From contig NZ_JADNYK010000006.1 in assembly GCF_017810075.1 (NCBI RefSeq), forward strand, positions 1-64,000: a DNA stretch of 64,000 nucleotides, written 5' to 3'. The stretch's first letter is position 1; each line of letters starts with the position of its first letter. This document shows positions 1 to 7,636 of the stretch, one piece after another. Below the pieces are notes generated by a model that ran no database searches, was not told the DNA's origin, and worked only from the letters and a program-made list of their open reading frames with translations. The position numbers were made by a program, and so were the translations under genes. Source of the stretch: Pseudozobellia sp. WGM2 (GTDB lineage Bacteria; Bacteroidota; Bacteroidia; Flavobacteriales; Flavobacteriaceae).

Positions 1-133
1 AAGCATTTAGGGCGCAGTTCAGAGGTGTGAAAAATGTAGAATTCTTCCTATTTAGACTAACAACAATTTTTGCATAAACACAACAATTGTTCCTGATCCC
101 ATATTTGTTGTACCTATGTTGTACCCAAGAAAT
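1..133. other. Non-coding or unresolved left edge, next to tRNA-Gln
   Basis: No recognisable gene. A short frame is open from the window edge to about position 77 on the plus strand, but it resembles nothing I know and could be the tail of a gene outside the window. The stretch is AT-rich. It has a perfect 10-bp palindrome, AACAATTGTT, at 82-91 and a repeated word TGTTGTACC near 106-127. It lies immediately past the 3' end of the tRNA-Gln gene, which is where integrating elements attach in many genomes, but no integrase is visible. Confidence 0.3.
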
Positions 134-168
134 AAAAAATCCCCTGATTTCAATGAAAACAGGGGATT
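134..168 (-). terminator. Rho-independent terminator of tRNA-Gln
   Basis: The inverted repeat AATCCCCTG/CAGGGGATT (138-146 with 160-168) is followed on the minus strand by a run of T (complement of 134-139). It lies just downstream of the tRNA 3' end, so it fits an intrinsic terminator for that tRNA transcript. Confidence 0.8.
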
Positions 169-175
169 AGCAAGT

Positions 176-246
176 TGGCCTACTAGGACTCGAACCTAGA
201 ACGACTGGACCAAAACCAGCTGTGTTGCCAATTACACCATAGGCCA
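176..246 (-). tRNA. tRNA-Gln (anticodon TTG)
   Basis: The minus strand folds into a 71-nt cloverleaf. The acceptor stem pairs TGGCCTA with TAGGCCA. The T arm contains TTCGAGT. The anticodon stem GCTGG/CCAGT closes a seven-base loop TTTTGGT whose central triplet is TTG, reading glutamine codons CAA and CAG. CCA is not clearly encoded beyond the acceptor stem. It is followed directly by a hairpin terminator. Confidence 0.93.
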
Positions 247-549
247 ATACCAATCTCTAAATGGAAACCAGTTCCGTATTAGAGCGTGCAAATTTAAAAC
301 AAAGTTTGGTTTGCACAAATATTTTAGGCCACAATAATCACAAACATGGTGAATATAATTTTGAAAGCCTATTCAAACTTATTGATTTTCAAATTGAAAA
401 TAAAAAATTAGCTCCATCATTTTTAACGACTATTCTGCATTGACACCACCTAACCATCAAGCGACCCAGCTGTTAAACGTTTATAAAAAATGGAACAACA
501 TGTCTATTTAAATTAGTAAATTCGCCGCACTGGTTAAACCGCTAAGTAC
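247..549. other. Intergenic region with a doubtful 60-codon frame
   Basis: About 300 bases between tRNA-Gln and the DUF2723 gene. A 60-codon plus-strand frame (261-443) starts 15 bases past the tRNA. Its translation is hydrophilic with no known motif, and no near-consensus promoter or ribosome site is visible. It could be a decayed gene fragment. The promoter of the downstream gene must lie here, but I cannot place it with confidence. Confidence 0.3.
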
Positions 550-3500
550 ATGTTTGCAAAGAACTTCCAAAAATGGGACACCCTTATCGGGTGGGCCGTA
601 TTCTTCATAGCCCTAATCACCTATGCAATTACCGTCGAACCCACTAATAGTTTTTGGGATGCCGGCGAGTATATAGCAACTTCTGCCAAACTACAGGTAG
701 GCCACCCTCCGGGAGCTCCGCTACTTCAAATGATCGGTGCCTTTTTCGCCATGTTCGCTTTTGAGCCAGACCAAGTGGCCCGTATGGTCAACTATGTATC
801 TGGAGTGTCAAGCGCATTTACCATTCTTTTTATGTTCTGGACGATTACCAACTTGGCCCAGAAATTGGTATACAAGAAAGACGAGATCATGACCAATAGC
901 AAAGCTATAGCCGTATTGGGCAGTGGCTTGGTAGGTTCGTTGGCCTTTACCTATTCTGACAGTTTTTGGTTCAATGCGGTTGAAACCGAGGTTTATGCAA
1001 CGGCAAGTTTGATTATGGCCCTTCAGCTTTGGCTGGGTCTAAAATGGACGGACAACCTTCACCAACCGCGCGGAAATCGCTGGCTTATACTTATTTCGTT
1101 TGTAATCGGCCTCACCTTCGGGGTTCAGTTTATGGGCTTCTTGGCCATACCATCCATTGGCCTGCTTTATTACTTTAAAAACTATAAGACGACCACGGTC
1201 AAAAACTTTCTATTGGCCAATATTGCCGTAATAGCGGTCTTAATGCTAGTATATAAGTTTTCACTCACCTATGTACTCGAGCTTTTTGGATGGAGCGAAG
1301 TTTTCTTTATCAATAGTATCGGCCTCCCCTTCAACTCGGGATCCATTATCATGGGGCTTCTATTCATAGCGGCTTTTTACTTTGGTCTGAACTATACCCG
1401 AAAAAACAACTACCTAACGGCCAATACTATAGTATTGTGCCTGATGTTTCTTTTCTTTGGTTTCTCCACTTGGCTCATATTGCCCATACGTGCCAACGCC
1501 CGTGTGGTGATTAACGAGAACAATCCCGAAGATGCTAGGGCGCTTTTAGCTTATTACAACAGAGAACAATATCCCGGGGTAGACAGCCCTGTGTACGGCA
1601 CTTATTTTTCCAACACTTTCGGTAATGCGGGCGAAGACAAAGATGAGGCGCCGAAATATGAAAAAGACGAAGAACTGGGTAAATATGTCATCGTAAACCA
1701 CTACAAGGGAGCGGTGCCCGGTGATGACCCGAAGCATGTTGGCTTACTACCAAGAATGTGGAGCGGGCAACACGCCGAAAATTATATGCGGTATTTTGGC
1801 CCATTGGATTTCAAGATGAAGCAGTCTAACGAAGAATTGCGAAGGGCTGTAAAACAAGTAAAAGAAGGCTATGCTAATGGCGACATTGATGCAGAACAAT
1901 ATATTAGTTTTTTAAGAAGGTTTAGTGACTATATCGAGGTAGAACCCCCATCGGTATGGCAGAATATCAAATACATGGCGCAGTTTCAGTTTGGTTACAT
2001 GTATTGGCGTTATTTTATGTGGAATTTCACAGGAAAGAACAACGATGTACAGGGCCGTTATAATGGCAATGGTGAGTGGTTGAGCGGTATTGGCTTCATC
2101 GACAGCCTGCGTCTGGGCAGTCAAGACAACCTACCCGACGAAGTGAAAGATAACAAAGCGCGAAATACTTATTTTTTCTTCCCACTTATTTTAGGAATTA
2201 TCGGTATTCTATTTCAGATTTCAAAGAACCCAAAGCAATTTTGGGTGCTTTTAGTCTTCTTCTTATTTACAGGCCTGGCGATTCAATTCTACACCAACCC
2301 CTACATATTTCAACCTAGGGAAAGAGATTATTCATTGGTGGGCTCGTTCTATATATTCGCTATATGGATCGGGTTAGGCGTTTACGGACTCTTTGAAGAG
2401 TTCAAAAAATTTCTGACTCCGAAAATATTGGCTCCTCTGGTAACCGTAGTCTGCTTCTTGACAGTACCGACCATAATGGCATTTCAAAATTGGGATGATC
2501 ACGATCGATCCAACCGATTTACGGCAAATTCATCTGCAAAAGCCTATCTCGATTCTTGCCAAGAAGATGCTGGCGCCATTCTGTTCACTATCGGCGATAA
2601 CGACACCTTTCCCTTATGGTACGCCCAAGAGATCGAAGGTTATAGAACAGACGTACGTATTATTTGCACCAGCCTTTTCGAAACGGATTGGTATATTGAC
2701 CAAATGAAGCGAAAGGCCTACGAATCCGAAGCTATACCCTCTCAGATAGAACATGACAAATACCGCTGGGGATCACGCGATGTACTCTACTATCAAACGG
2801 TAGATCCGCTTTTCAACAAAAAAATATCGGAGAGCAGATGGTCGATTCAAGATTTCATCAAATGGGTAGATAGTGATGAGCCACAGACCAAACTCAAATA
2901 CATTCTTGAAAGACAGGAGAATATTGATATGGAAGCTTATTCGGAAAGCAGCCAGAATATAGTTTATTACCCCACCAACAAAATCCGTATTCCTGTAAAT
3001 AAAAAGAATGCTCTGGAAAGTGGACTGGTGAAAGCCAAAGATTCGGCAAAAATCGTTGATTATATCGATATCGACCTACCAAAAAGTGCCATTACCAAGA
3101 AAAGCATGATGATGCTCGATATTTTGGCGAATAACGATTGGAAACGTCCGATTTATTTTTCTGGAGGAAGTTTCGATGATGCAGAATTTATTTGGATGAA
3201 AGAATACCTACAGTTAGACGGAATGGCCTATAAATTGGTACCTATCAGAACCGAGCGTAAAAGTTCTTATGAAATGGGAAGAATAGATTCCGATTTGATG
3301 TACGATGTTGTTACCAATTGGTACTGGGGCAATTCAGGAAGCCCTGATATCTACCATGACCCCCAGACTAGAATTCAAGGTTTATCGTATCGAAGCAATT
3401 TAGCCCGATTGGTCGAGACACTGCTTGAAGAAGATAAAATCGAAAAGGCCAAAGATATCATAGACCTTACCATGAAAAACATTCCTGTTGAGTATTTTGA

Positions 3501-3927
3501 GTACTACACTTTTGTAGAACCATTCGTTGACGGGTATTATAAGGTGGGTGAGACCAACAAGGCAAGAGAGCTCTTTGAAAAACTCAAATATATTTATCAA
3601 GACCGACTTGAGTATTATGCCGGCATACCATTGGAAGAGCAATATGATAATATTGATGAGATTATTGCGGATATGGAAGGTTACCGAAGAAATATCGACA
3701 TCCTTATTGGCAATAACGATCGTGAAAGGGCAGAAAAAGAAACATTGATATTCAATGAGTACATTGAAAAATTCGAACACTTCTACCGTGACAACCTATT
3801 GGACGAAGAACCTCCGATACCAGGGCAAGACCCAGATCTATCTGACACCGTGCCGATTTCAGATTCGACTGTTATAGACGCTACCACCACTAAAGATGAC
3901 GTTTTAGATAGCGTACCCGTGCAATAA
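550..3927 (+). CDS. DUF2723 multi-pass membrane protein, probable protein O-mannosyltransferase-like enzyme
   Basis: An 1125-residue inner-membrane protein with a large soluble C-terminal half. The N-terminal DUF2723 domain carries the acidic motif WDAGEYIATSAKLQ at about residues 36-49, followed by HPPGAPL. This is the position where PMT-type (GT-C) glycosyltransferases keep their first-loop catalytic acid. Multiple hydrophobic segments occupy roughly residues 10-350 and 545-640. The region after about 650 is soluble and probably periplasmic, and it includes helical, TPR-like stretches near 950-1080 and a Thr/Asp/Pro-rich tail. Members of DUF2723 are conserved in Bacteroidota and have been linked to protein O-glycosylation. 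That role is family knowledge and is not shown here. The gene is monocistronic, ending at a strong terminator. Confidence 0.8.
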   Translation: MFAKNFQKWDTLIGWAVFFIALITYAITVEPTNSFWDAGEYIATSAKLQVGHPPGAPLLQMIGAFFAMFAFEPDQVARMVNYVSGVSSAFTILFMFWTITNLAQKLVYKKDEIMTNSKAIAVLGSGLVGSLAFTYSDSFWFNAVETEVYATASLIMALQLWLGLKWTDNLHQPRGNRWLILISFVIGLTFGVQFMGFLAIPSIGLLYYFKNYKTTTVKNFLLANIAVIAVLMLVYKFSLTYVLELFGWSEVFFINSIGLPFNSGSIIMGLLFIAAFYFGLNYTRKNNYLTANTIVLCLMFLFFGFSTWLILPIRANARVVINENNPEDARALLAYYNREQYPGVDSPVYGTYFSNTFGNAGEDKDEAPKYEKDEELGKYVIVNHYKGAVPGDDPKHVGLLPRMWSGQHAENYMRYFGPLDFKMKQSNEELRRAVKQVKEGYANGDIDAEQYISFLRRFSDYIEVEPPSVWQNIKYMAQFQFGYMYWRYFMWNFTGKNNDVQGRYNGNGEWLSGIGFIDSLRLGSQDNLPDEVKDNKARNTYFFFPLILGIIGILFQISKNPKQFWVLLVFFLFTGLAIQFYTNPYIFQPRERDYSLVGSFYIFAIWIGLGVYGLFEEFKKFLTPKILAPLVTVVCFLTVPTIMAFQNWDDHDRSNRFTANSSAKAYLDSCQEDAGAILFTIGDNDTFPLWYAQEIEGYRTDVRIICTSLFETDWYIDQMKRKAYESEAIPSQIEHDKYRWGSRDVLYYQTVDPLFNKKISESRWSIQDFIKWVDSDEPQTKLKYILERQENIDMEAYSESSQNIVYYPTNKIRIPVNKKNALESGLVKAKDSAKIVDYIDIDLPKSAITKKSMMMLDILANNDWKRPIYFSGGSFDDAEFIWMKEYLQLDGMAYKLVPIRTERKSSYEMGRIDSDLMYDVVTNWYWGNSGSPDIYHDPQTRIQGLSYRSNLARLVETLLEEDKIEKAKDIIDLTMKNIPVEYFEYYTFVEPFVDGYYKVGETNKARELFEKLKYIYQDRLEYYAGIPLEEQYDNIDEIIADMEGYRRNIDILIGNNDRERAEKETLIFNEYIEKFEHFYRDNLLDEEPPIPGQDPDLSDTVPISDSTVIDATTTKDDVLDSVPVQ

Positions 3928-3942
3928 AAAATTTAAATCATA

Positions 3943-3994
3943 AAATATGGCCTGTTCCGAAAGCACTTTCGAAATAGGCCATATTTTTATTTTA
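3943..3994 (+). terminator. Intrinsic terminator after the DUF2723 gene
   Basis: A long imperfect hairpin pairs AAATATGGCCT with AGGCCATATTT, with a further paired CGAAAG/CTTTCG core, and is followed by a T-rich tail. It lies 16 bases after the stop codon. Confidence 0.8.
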
Positions 3995-4102
3995 CATGCT
4001 TATATACCGAGGCGTCATAAGCGAACGCTATCAGCTCTAAAAGTTAAAAATTAATATAGTAATCAACCGAGCTTTAGAAGTAATTTCAGCTCGAAATAGT
4101 CA

Positions 4103-4399
4103 CTAAACGTATTCGTTAAGAATGCCGATTAAGGTATTGGCGTCTTGTTCACCACTTTGGCGCCAGACCATTTCACCTTTTTTGTAAATCATGAGAGTTG
4201 GTAATCCTTTAACCCTTAAAGCCTGAGACAGCTCTTTATTCTTGTCCACATCAATTTTGATTACCTTCCCCTTATCTCCAAGAGCTGCAGCAACATCTTT
4301 GAGAACAGGGTGCATAGCAGTAGATTGCTCGTTCCATTCGGCATAGAAATCCAATAAAACAGGAATTTTCAAATCTATTAGCTCACCAAACTTTGACAT
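4103..4399 (-). CDS. Thioredoxin-fold protein lacking both active-site cysteines
   Basis: A 98-residue protein with the full thioredoxin fold. The beta strand VLLDFYAEW is followed by the active-site loop, and the cis-proline is present at P67 in KGLPTLMIY. In normal thioredoxins the loop after W reads CGPC. Here residues 23-26 are NEQS, so no dithiol chemistry is possible. Length and fold elements otherwise match thioredoxin closely (about 105 residues), which argues for a retained structural or binding role and not for a decaying gene. No signal peptide is visible, so it is probably cytoplasmic. The same-strand neighbour upstream is the metallophosphoesterase, about 90 bases away, so co-transcription is possible. 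The exact function is unknown. Confidence 0.85.
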   Translation of the reverse strand: MSKFGELIDLKIPVLLDFYAEWNEQSTAMHPVLKDVAAALGDKGKVIKIDVDKNKELSQALRVKGLPTLMIYKKGEMVWRQSGEQDANTLIGILNEYV

Positions 4400-4491
4400 A
4401 CGTAATTCATTGGGTTAAAGGCCAAATGTAGTAAAAAATGTTAAACCTCTATACCGCCCCACAATTTATTGGGAACACCACTGCGTTAAAA

Positions 4492-5727
4492 TCATGTTAA
4501 GGGCTTTCGCTTCAAGGTGATAACACTGATTTCGGGCCAAATACCAACCCTGCCCGGGTAGCCCAAAAAACCAAAACCGCGATTGACATTGATGTACTGC
4601 CCCAACTCTTTATAAATACCCGCCCAGTACCTATAACGCCACTTCACAGGACTCCATTTTACCCAACCGGGTATCTCGATACCGAATTGCATACCATGGG
4701 TATGTCCGCTTAACGTCAAATGGTAATGGTAATCGTCTTTCAAAACCACATCTTCCCAATGAGAAGGGTCATGGCTCATTAAAATCTTAAACTCATCTTT
4801 TGATACTTGAGAGGCCGCACGTTTCAAATCTCCAGCCTTTTTGAAGCCGCCCCTACCCCAGTTTTCTACTCCGACCAAAGCAATTTTATCACTTCCTTTT
4901 TGCAGGTATCGATTTTCGTTCAATAACAAATCAAAGCCCATTTGTCGTTGTAAATTTTTGAGATCTTCTAAGTTCTGGTGTTTAAGTTCTTCAGTATCCC
5001 ACTCAATATAGTCTCCATAGTCATGGTTGCCCAAGACTGAAAATTTACCGTCTTTCGCTTCAAGGGTCGAAAAGAGTTCTGCCCAAGGCAACATCTCTTC
5101 CGTTTTGTTGTTGACCATATCGCCCGTAAAGAGAATTACATCGCTTTTTTGTTGGTTGACCAAATCTATGGCATACTCAATCTTCTTTCTATCGTCGAAG
5201 CTTCCACTGTGTACATCAGAAATTTGTGTGATTTGATAACCATCAAAGGCCTCGGGCAAATCATCGAACTCAAGATCATACTTTAAGACCTTAAAGTTGT
5301 ATTTACCTTTATACATTCCATATAATAGGGCCCCGAAGGGTATGGCTGCAATACCCAAACCCAATAAACTCATGAACCTGCGCCGCTCGGGCAAGGTAAA
5401 TGTTTTATCGTTTCCTGAAACCTTTTGGTACAGCCCTGAAAACAACCGGAAAACATCTTCAGAAAATAAAAATAGAATCGTTATAATCTGAAAGGCCAAA
5501 ACGGTCAATAGCAGGCCGAAAGCATAACTTTTTGGCCTACTCAGAACCCTACCCTGCGCCTCTCCCAAGGTAAACTGATAGATGAAATTACCCAAAACCA
5601 AAATAGCAATTGTGATAAATAGATAATACACCCAAGGGTATCTGGTAACCGTTTTTAAAGCTTGAAGTGTATATAGCCCCAAGGCTATATAAATGATAAT
5701 GAAGACAATCCAACGTAGCATAGCCAC
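4492..5727 (-). CDS. Membrane-anchored metallophosphoesterase (calcineurin-like, YkuE/YaeI type)
   Basis: A 411-residue protein. The N-terminal about 150 residues contain four or so hydrophobic helices, and the rest is a metallophosphatase domain. The metal-ligand motifs appear in canonical order: ISDVHSG, FTGDMVN, LGNHDYGD, MSHDP and LSGHTHGMQFG. These are the two-metal ligands of calcineurin-like phosphoesterases. Close families include the UDP-diacylglucosamine or phosphodiester hydrolases YaeI and YkuE of the cell envelope, but the substrate cannot be read here. It lies upstream of the thioredoxin-like gene and only 42 bases downstream of cutC on the same strand, so the three may form one transcription unit. 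Confidence 0.9.
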   Translation of the reverse strand: MAMLRWIVFIIIYIALGLYTLQALKTVTRYPWVYYLFITIAILVLGNFIYQFTLGEAQGRVLSRPKSYAFGLLLTVLAFQIITILFLFSEDVFRLFSGLYQKVSGNDKTFTLPERRRFMSLLGLGIAAIPFGALLYGMYKGKYNFKVLKYDLEFDDLPEAFDGYQITQISDVHSGSFDDRKKIEYAIDLVNQQKSDVILFTGDMVNNKTEEMLPWAELFSTLEAKDGKFSVLGNHDYGDYIEWDTEELKHQNLEDLKNLQRQMGFDLLLNENRYLQKGSDKIALVGVENWGRGGFKKAGDLKRAASQVSKDEFKILMSHDPSHWEDVVLKDDYHYHLTLSGHTHGMQFGIEIPGWVKWSPVKWRYRYWAGIYKELGQYINVNRGFGFLGYPGRVGIWPEISVITLKRKPLT

Positions 5728-5769
5728 AAAGATATTTGTTAATAGTAATGCGCTTGCCCCTTTTACATT

Positions 5770-6492
5770 TTATTTAACCACTTTCACAATTTGTCGAATG
5801 CTGTCTAAATCGGAAATAGCGATTTCATCATCCTTTAAAAATGAAGAAGAATTCATCGAGACCTTAGGCGGGCTAGGCAATGTCTTCGAAAATTTAGCAC
5901 CTGATAAATGAGCGGCCGAAAATCCCGCTTTTTTGAACACTTTTATATTATTGTTTCGAATTCCGCCACCAGGCATGATGGTAACGCTAGTACTTTTTTC
6001 GCTTAACACCTTTAAAAGCTCTATGCCTTCTAAAGCTGAATTTTGCTGACCCGAGCTTAAGATGGTATCGACTCCGATAGCTTCCAGTTCGGGTAAAACC
6101 TCCACGGGGTTTACTACCCAATCAAATGCACGATGAAAGGTAAAATGTAAGTTTCCCGCAGACTTAATCAGTTGCTGGGTTCTTTTCAAATCTACCCTAA
6201 AATCAGAAAATAATACGCCAGAAACAATTCCATCGAAACCCAAATCGACGCATAGCTCAATATTCTGCAGCATCATTTTAATTTCTTCCTCGGAATAGGT
6301 AAAATCACCACTTCTTGGTCGAATTAAGACATGAATCGGTATTGAAACTTTCTGTCTTACTGCCTTCAAAAGACCGTAAGACGGCGTTATACCCCCAACG
6401 GCAAGTTCTGAGCAGAGCTCAATACGATTCGCCCCTGCTTCTTGTGCATTTATGGCGGATTGCAGTGAATTGGCGCACACTTCTACAAGCAT
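5770..6492 (-). CDS. cutC: CutC family protein
   Basis: A 240-residue TIM-barrel protein with the CutC hallmark GANRIELCSELAVGGITPS at about residues 19-37 and VLIRPRSGDFTYSEEE near residue 55. The family was named for copper homeostasis in E. coli, though a direct copper role is disputed. The protein is cytoplasmic with no signal peptide. It is divergent from the exported asparaginase gene, whose start lies 38 bases away, so the two promoters must overlap in this very short gap. The metallophosphoesterase follows closely downstream on the same strand. Confidence 0.92.
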   Translation of the reverse strand: MLVEVCANSLQSAINAQEAGANRIELCSELAVGGITPSYGLLKAVRQKVSIPIHVLIRPRSGDFTYSEEEIKMMLQNIELCVDLGFDGIVSGVLFSDFRVDLKRTQQLIKSAGNLHFTFHRAFDWVVNPVEVLPELEAIGVDTILSSGQQNSALEGIELLKVLSEKSTSVTIMPGGGIRNNNIKVFKKAGFSAAHLSGAKFSKTLPSPPKVSMNSSSFLKDDEIAISDLDSIRQIVKVVK

Positions 6493-6529
6493 ATTATTAT
6501 CTTTAGCGCACTAAATTAAACAACCACAA

Positions 6530-7519
6530 ATGAAAAGGAGAAAATTCTTAAGAAATTCGAGTCTTACTGCTGCCGGTGCGATTTCGGCCCCCATTCTTGC
6601 CTCTTACCATGACCAAATAGAGCCTGAAATCAAAACTAACACACCCGTCAAACCAATTACAGTATGCACCTGGAATTTCAAAAATGCCACTGCCAAATCA
6701 TGGGAAGTACTAAAAGATGGAGGCTCAGCTCTTGATGCCGTAGAACAGGGCGTACGTGTAGAAGAAGCCGATGTAAAAAACGAAACCGTGGGTAAAGGCG
6801 GAAGACCTGACAGAGATGGCAATGTAACCTTGGATGCTTGCATAATGGATAAGGATGGAAATTGCGGTTCGGTAGTTTATCTACAGAACATTGCCCACCC
6901 CGTTTCGGTGGCAAGAAAAGTAATGGAGGAGACCCCACATATCATCCTGGCCGGCAAGGGTGCTGAACAATTCGCCTATGAACAGGGCTTTAAGAAAGAA
7001 GATTTATTTACCGAGAGCACGAGAAGGCAATACGAAGAATGGAAAAAAACCTCAAAATATGAGACTACTATCAATATAGAGAATCATGACACGATAGGTA
7101 TGCTTGCCATCGATAAAAATGGGGATATCGCAGGTGCCTGTACTACTAGCGGTATGGCCTATAAAGTTGGAGGCCGTGTTGGAGACAGCCCGATTATCGG
7201 AGCCGGACTCTTTATCGATAATGAAGTCGGTGGAGCAACTGCCACAGGAGTAGGCGAAGAAGTTATTCGTACCGTAGGCAGTTTCTTGATAGTGGAATTA
7301 ATGCGACAAGGTAAAAGTCCGCAAGAAGCCTGCGAAGAAGGGGTAAAACGTATCATGAAAAAGAATGAGGGCAGAAAAGACTTTCAAATCGGGTTTTTAG
7401 CCATTAACAAGCTGGGCGAAACAGGCGGCTATTGTGTGCACCCCGGTTTTACTTATAGTCAATTCACTGAAAAAGGACAGAAAAATGTACCGGTGGACAG
7501 TTTTTATCAAAAACAATAA
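6530..7519 (+). CDS. Exported N4-(beta-N-acetylglucosaminyl)-L-asparaginase / isoaspartyl peptidase (Ntn hydrolase)
   Basis: A 329-residue glycosylasparaginase-family enzyme. It begins KRRKFLRNSSLTAAGAIS, a Tat-like signal with twin arginines and a hydrophobic core, so export to the periplasm is likely. The proenzyme cleavage and catalytic site is HDTIGML, with the nucleophile at T188. This splits the chain into alpha and beta subunits as in other Ntn hydrolases. The substrate-binding motif VGGRVGDSPIIGAG follows. The known reaction removes Asn from GlcNAc-Asn during glycoprotein degradation. A plant-type isoaspartyl peptidase function is an alternative, but the Tat signal and HDTIG motif favour glycosylasparaginase. 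It ends at a clear terminator. Confidence 0.9.
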   Translation: MKRRKFLRNSSLTAAGAISAPILASYHDQIEPEIKTNTPVKPITVCTWNFKNATAKSWEVLKDGGSALDAVEQGVRVEEADVKNETVGKGGRPDRDGNVTLDACIMDKDGNCGSVVYLQNIAHPVSVARKVMEETPHIILAGKGAEQFAYEQGFKKEDLFTESTRRQYEEWKKTSKYETTINIENHDTIGMLAIDKNGDIAGACTTSGMAYKVGGRVGDSPIIGAGLFIDNEVGGATATGVGEEVIRTVGSFLIVELMRQGKSPQEACEEGVKRIMKKNEGRKDFQIGFLAINKLGETGGYCVHPGFTYSQFTEKGQKNVPVDSFYQKQ

Positions 7520-7528
7520 TCTATATAA

Positions 7529-7560
7529 TGAGCGGGCAGTGCCCGCTCTTTTGGTTTTTC
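7529..7560 (+). terminator. Intrinsic terminator after the asparaginase gene
   Basis: A perfect 8-bp stem GAGCGGGC/GCCCGCTC (7530-7537 with 7541-7548) with a 3-base loop is followed by T-rich sequence, 10 bases beyond the stop codon. Confidence 0.88.
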
Positions 7561-7636
7561 TTTATAAGAAGTACAGTATTTTTTTGAAGGTTTTCCTATT
7601 TTGTATTTCTAACTTCGTATTTCAAACACAGAACAA

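Noticed and set aside
82-91. AACAATTGTT palindrome as an insertion-sequence end or operator
   Set aside because: No transposase, target duplication or second copy at a meaningful distance is visible, and the word is easily formed by chance in AT-rich DNA.
261-443. 60-codon frame after tRNA-Gln treated as a gene
   Set aside because: No known motif and no convincing promoter or ribosome site; reported only as part of the intergenic region.
3400-3780. 126-codon minus-strand open frame in the DUF2723 gene
   Set aside because: It is antisense to the C-terminal domain of a conserved protein.
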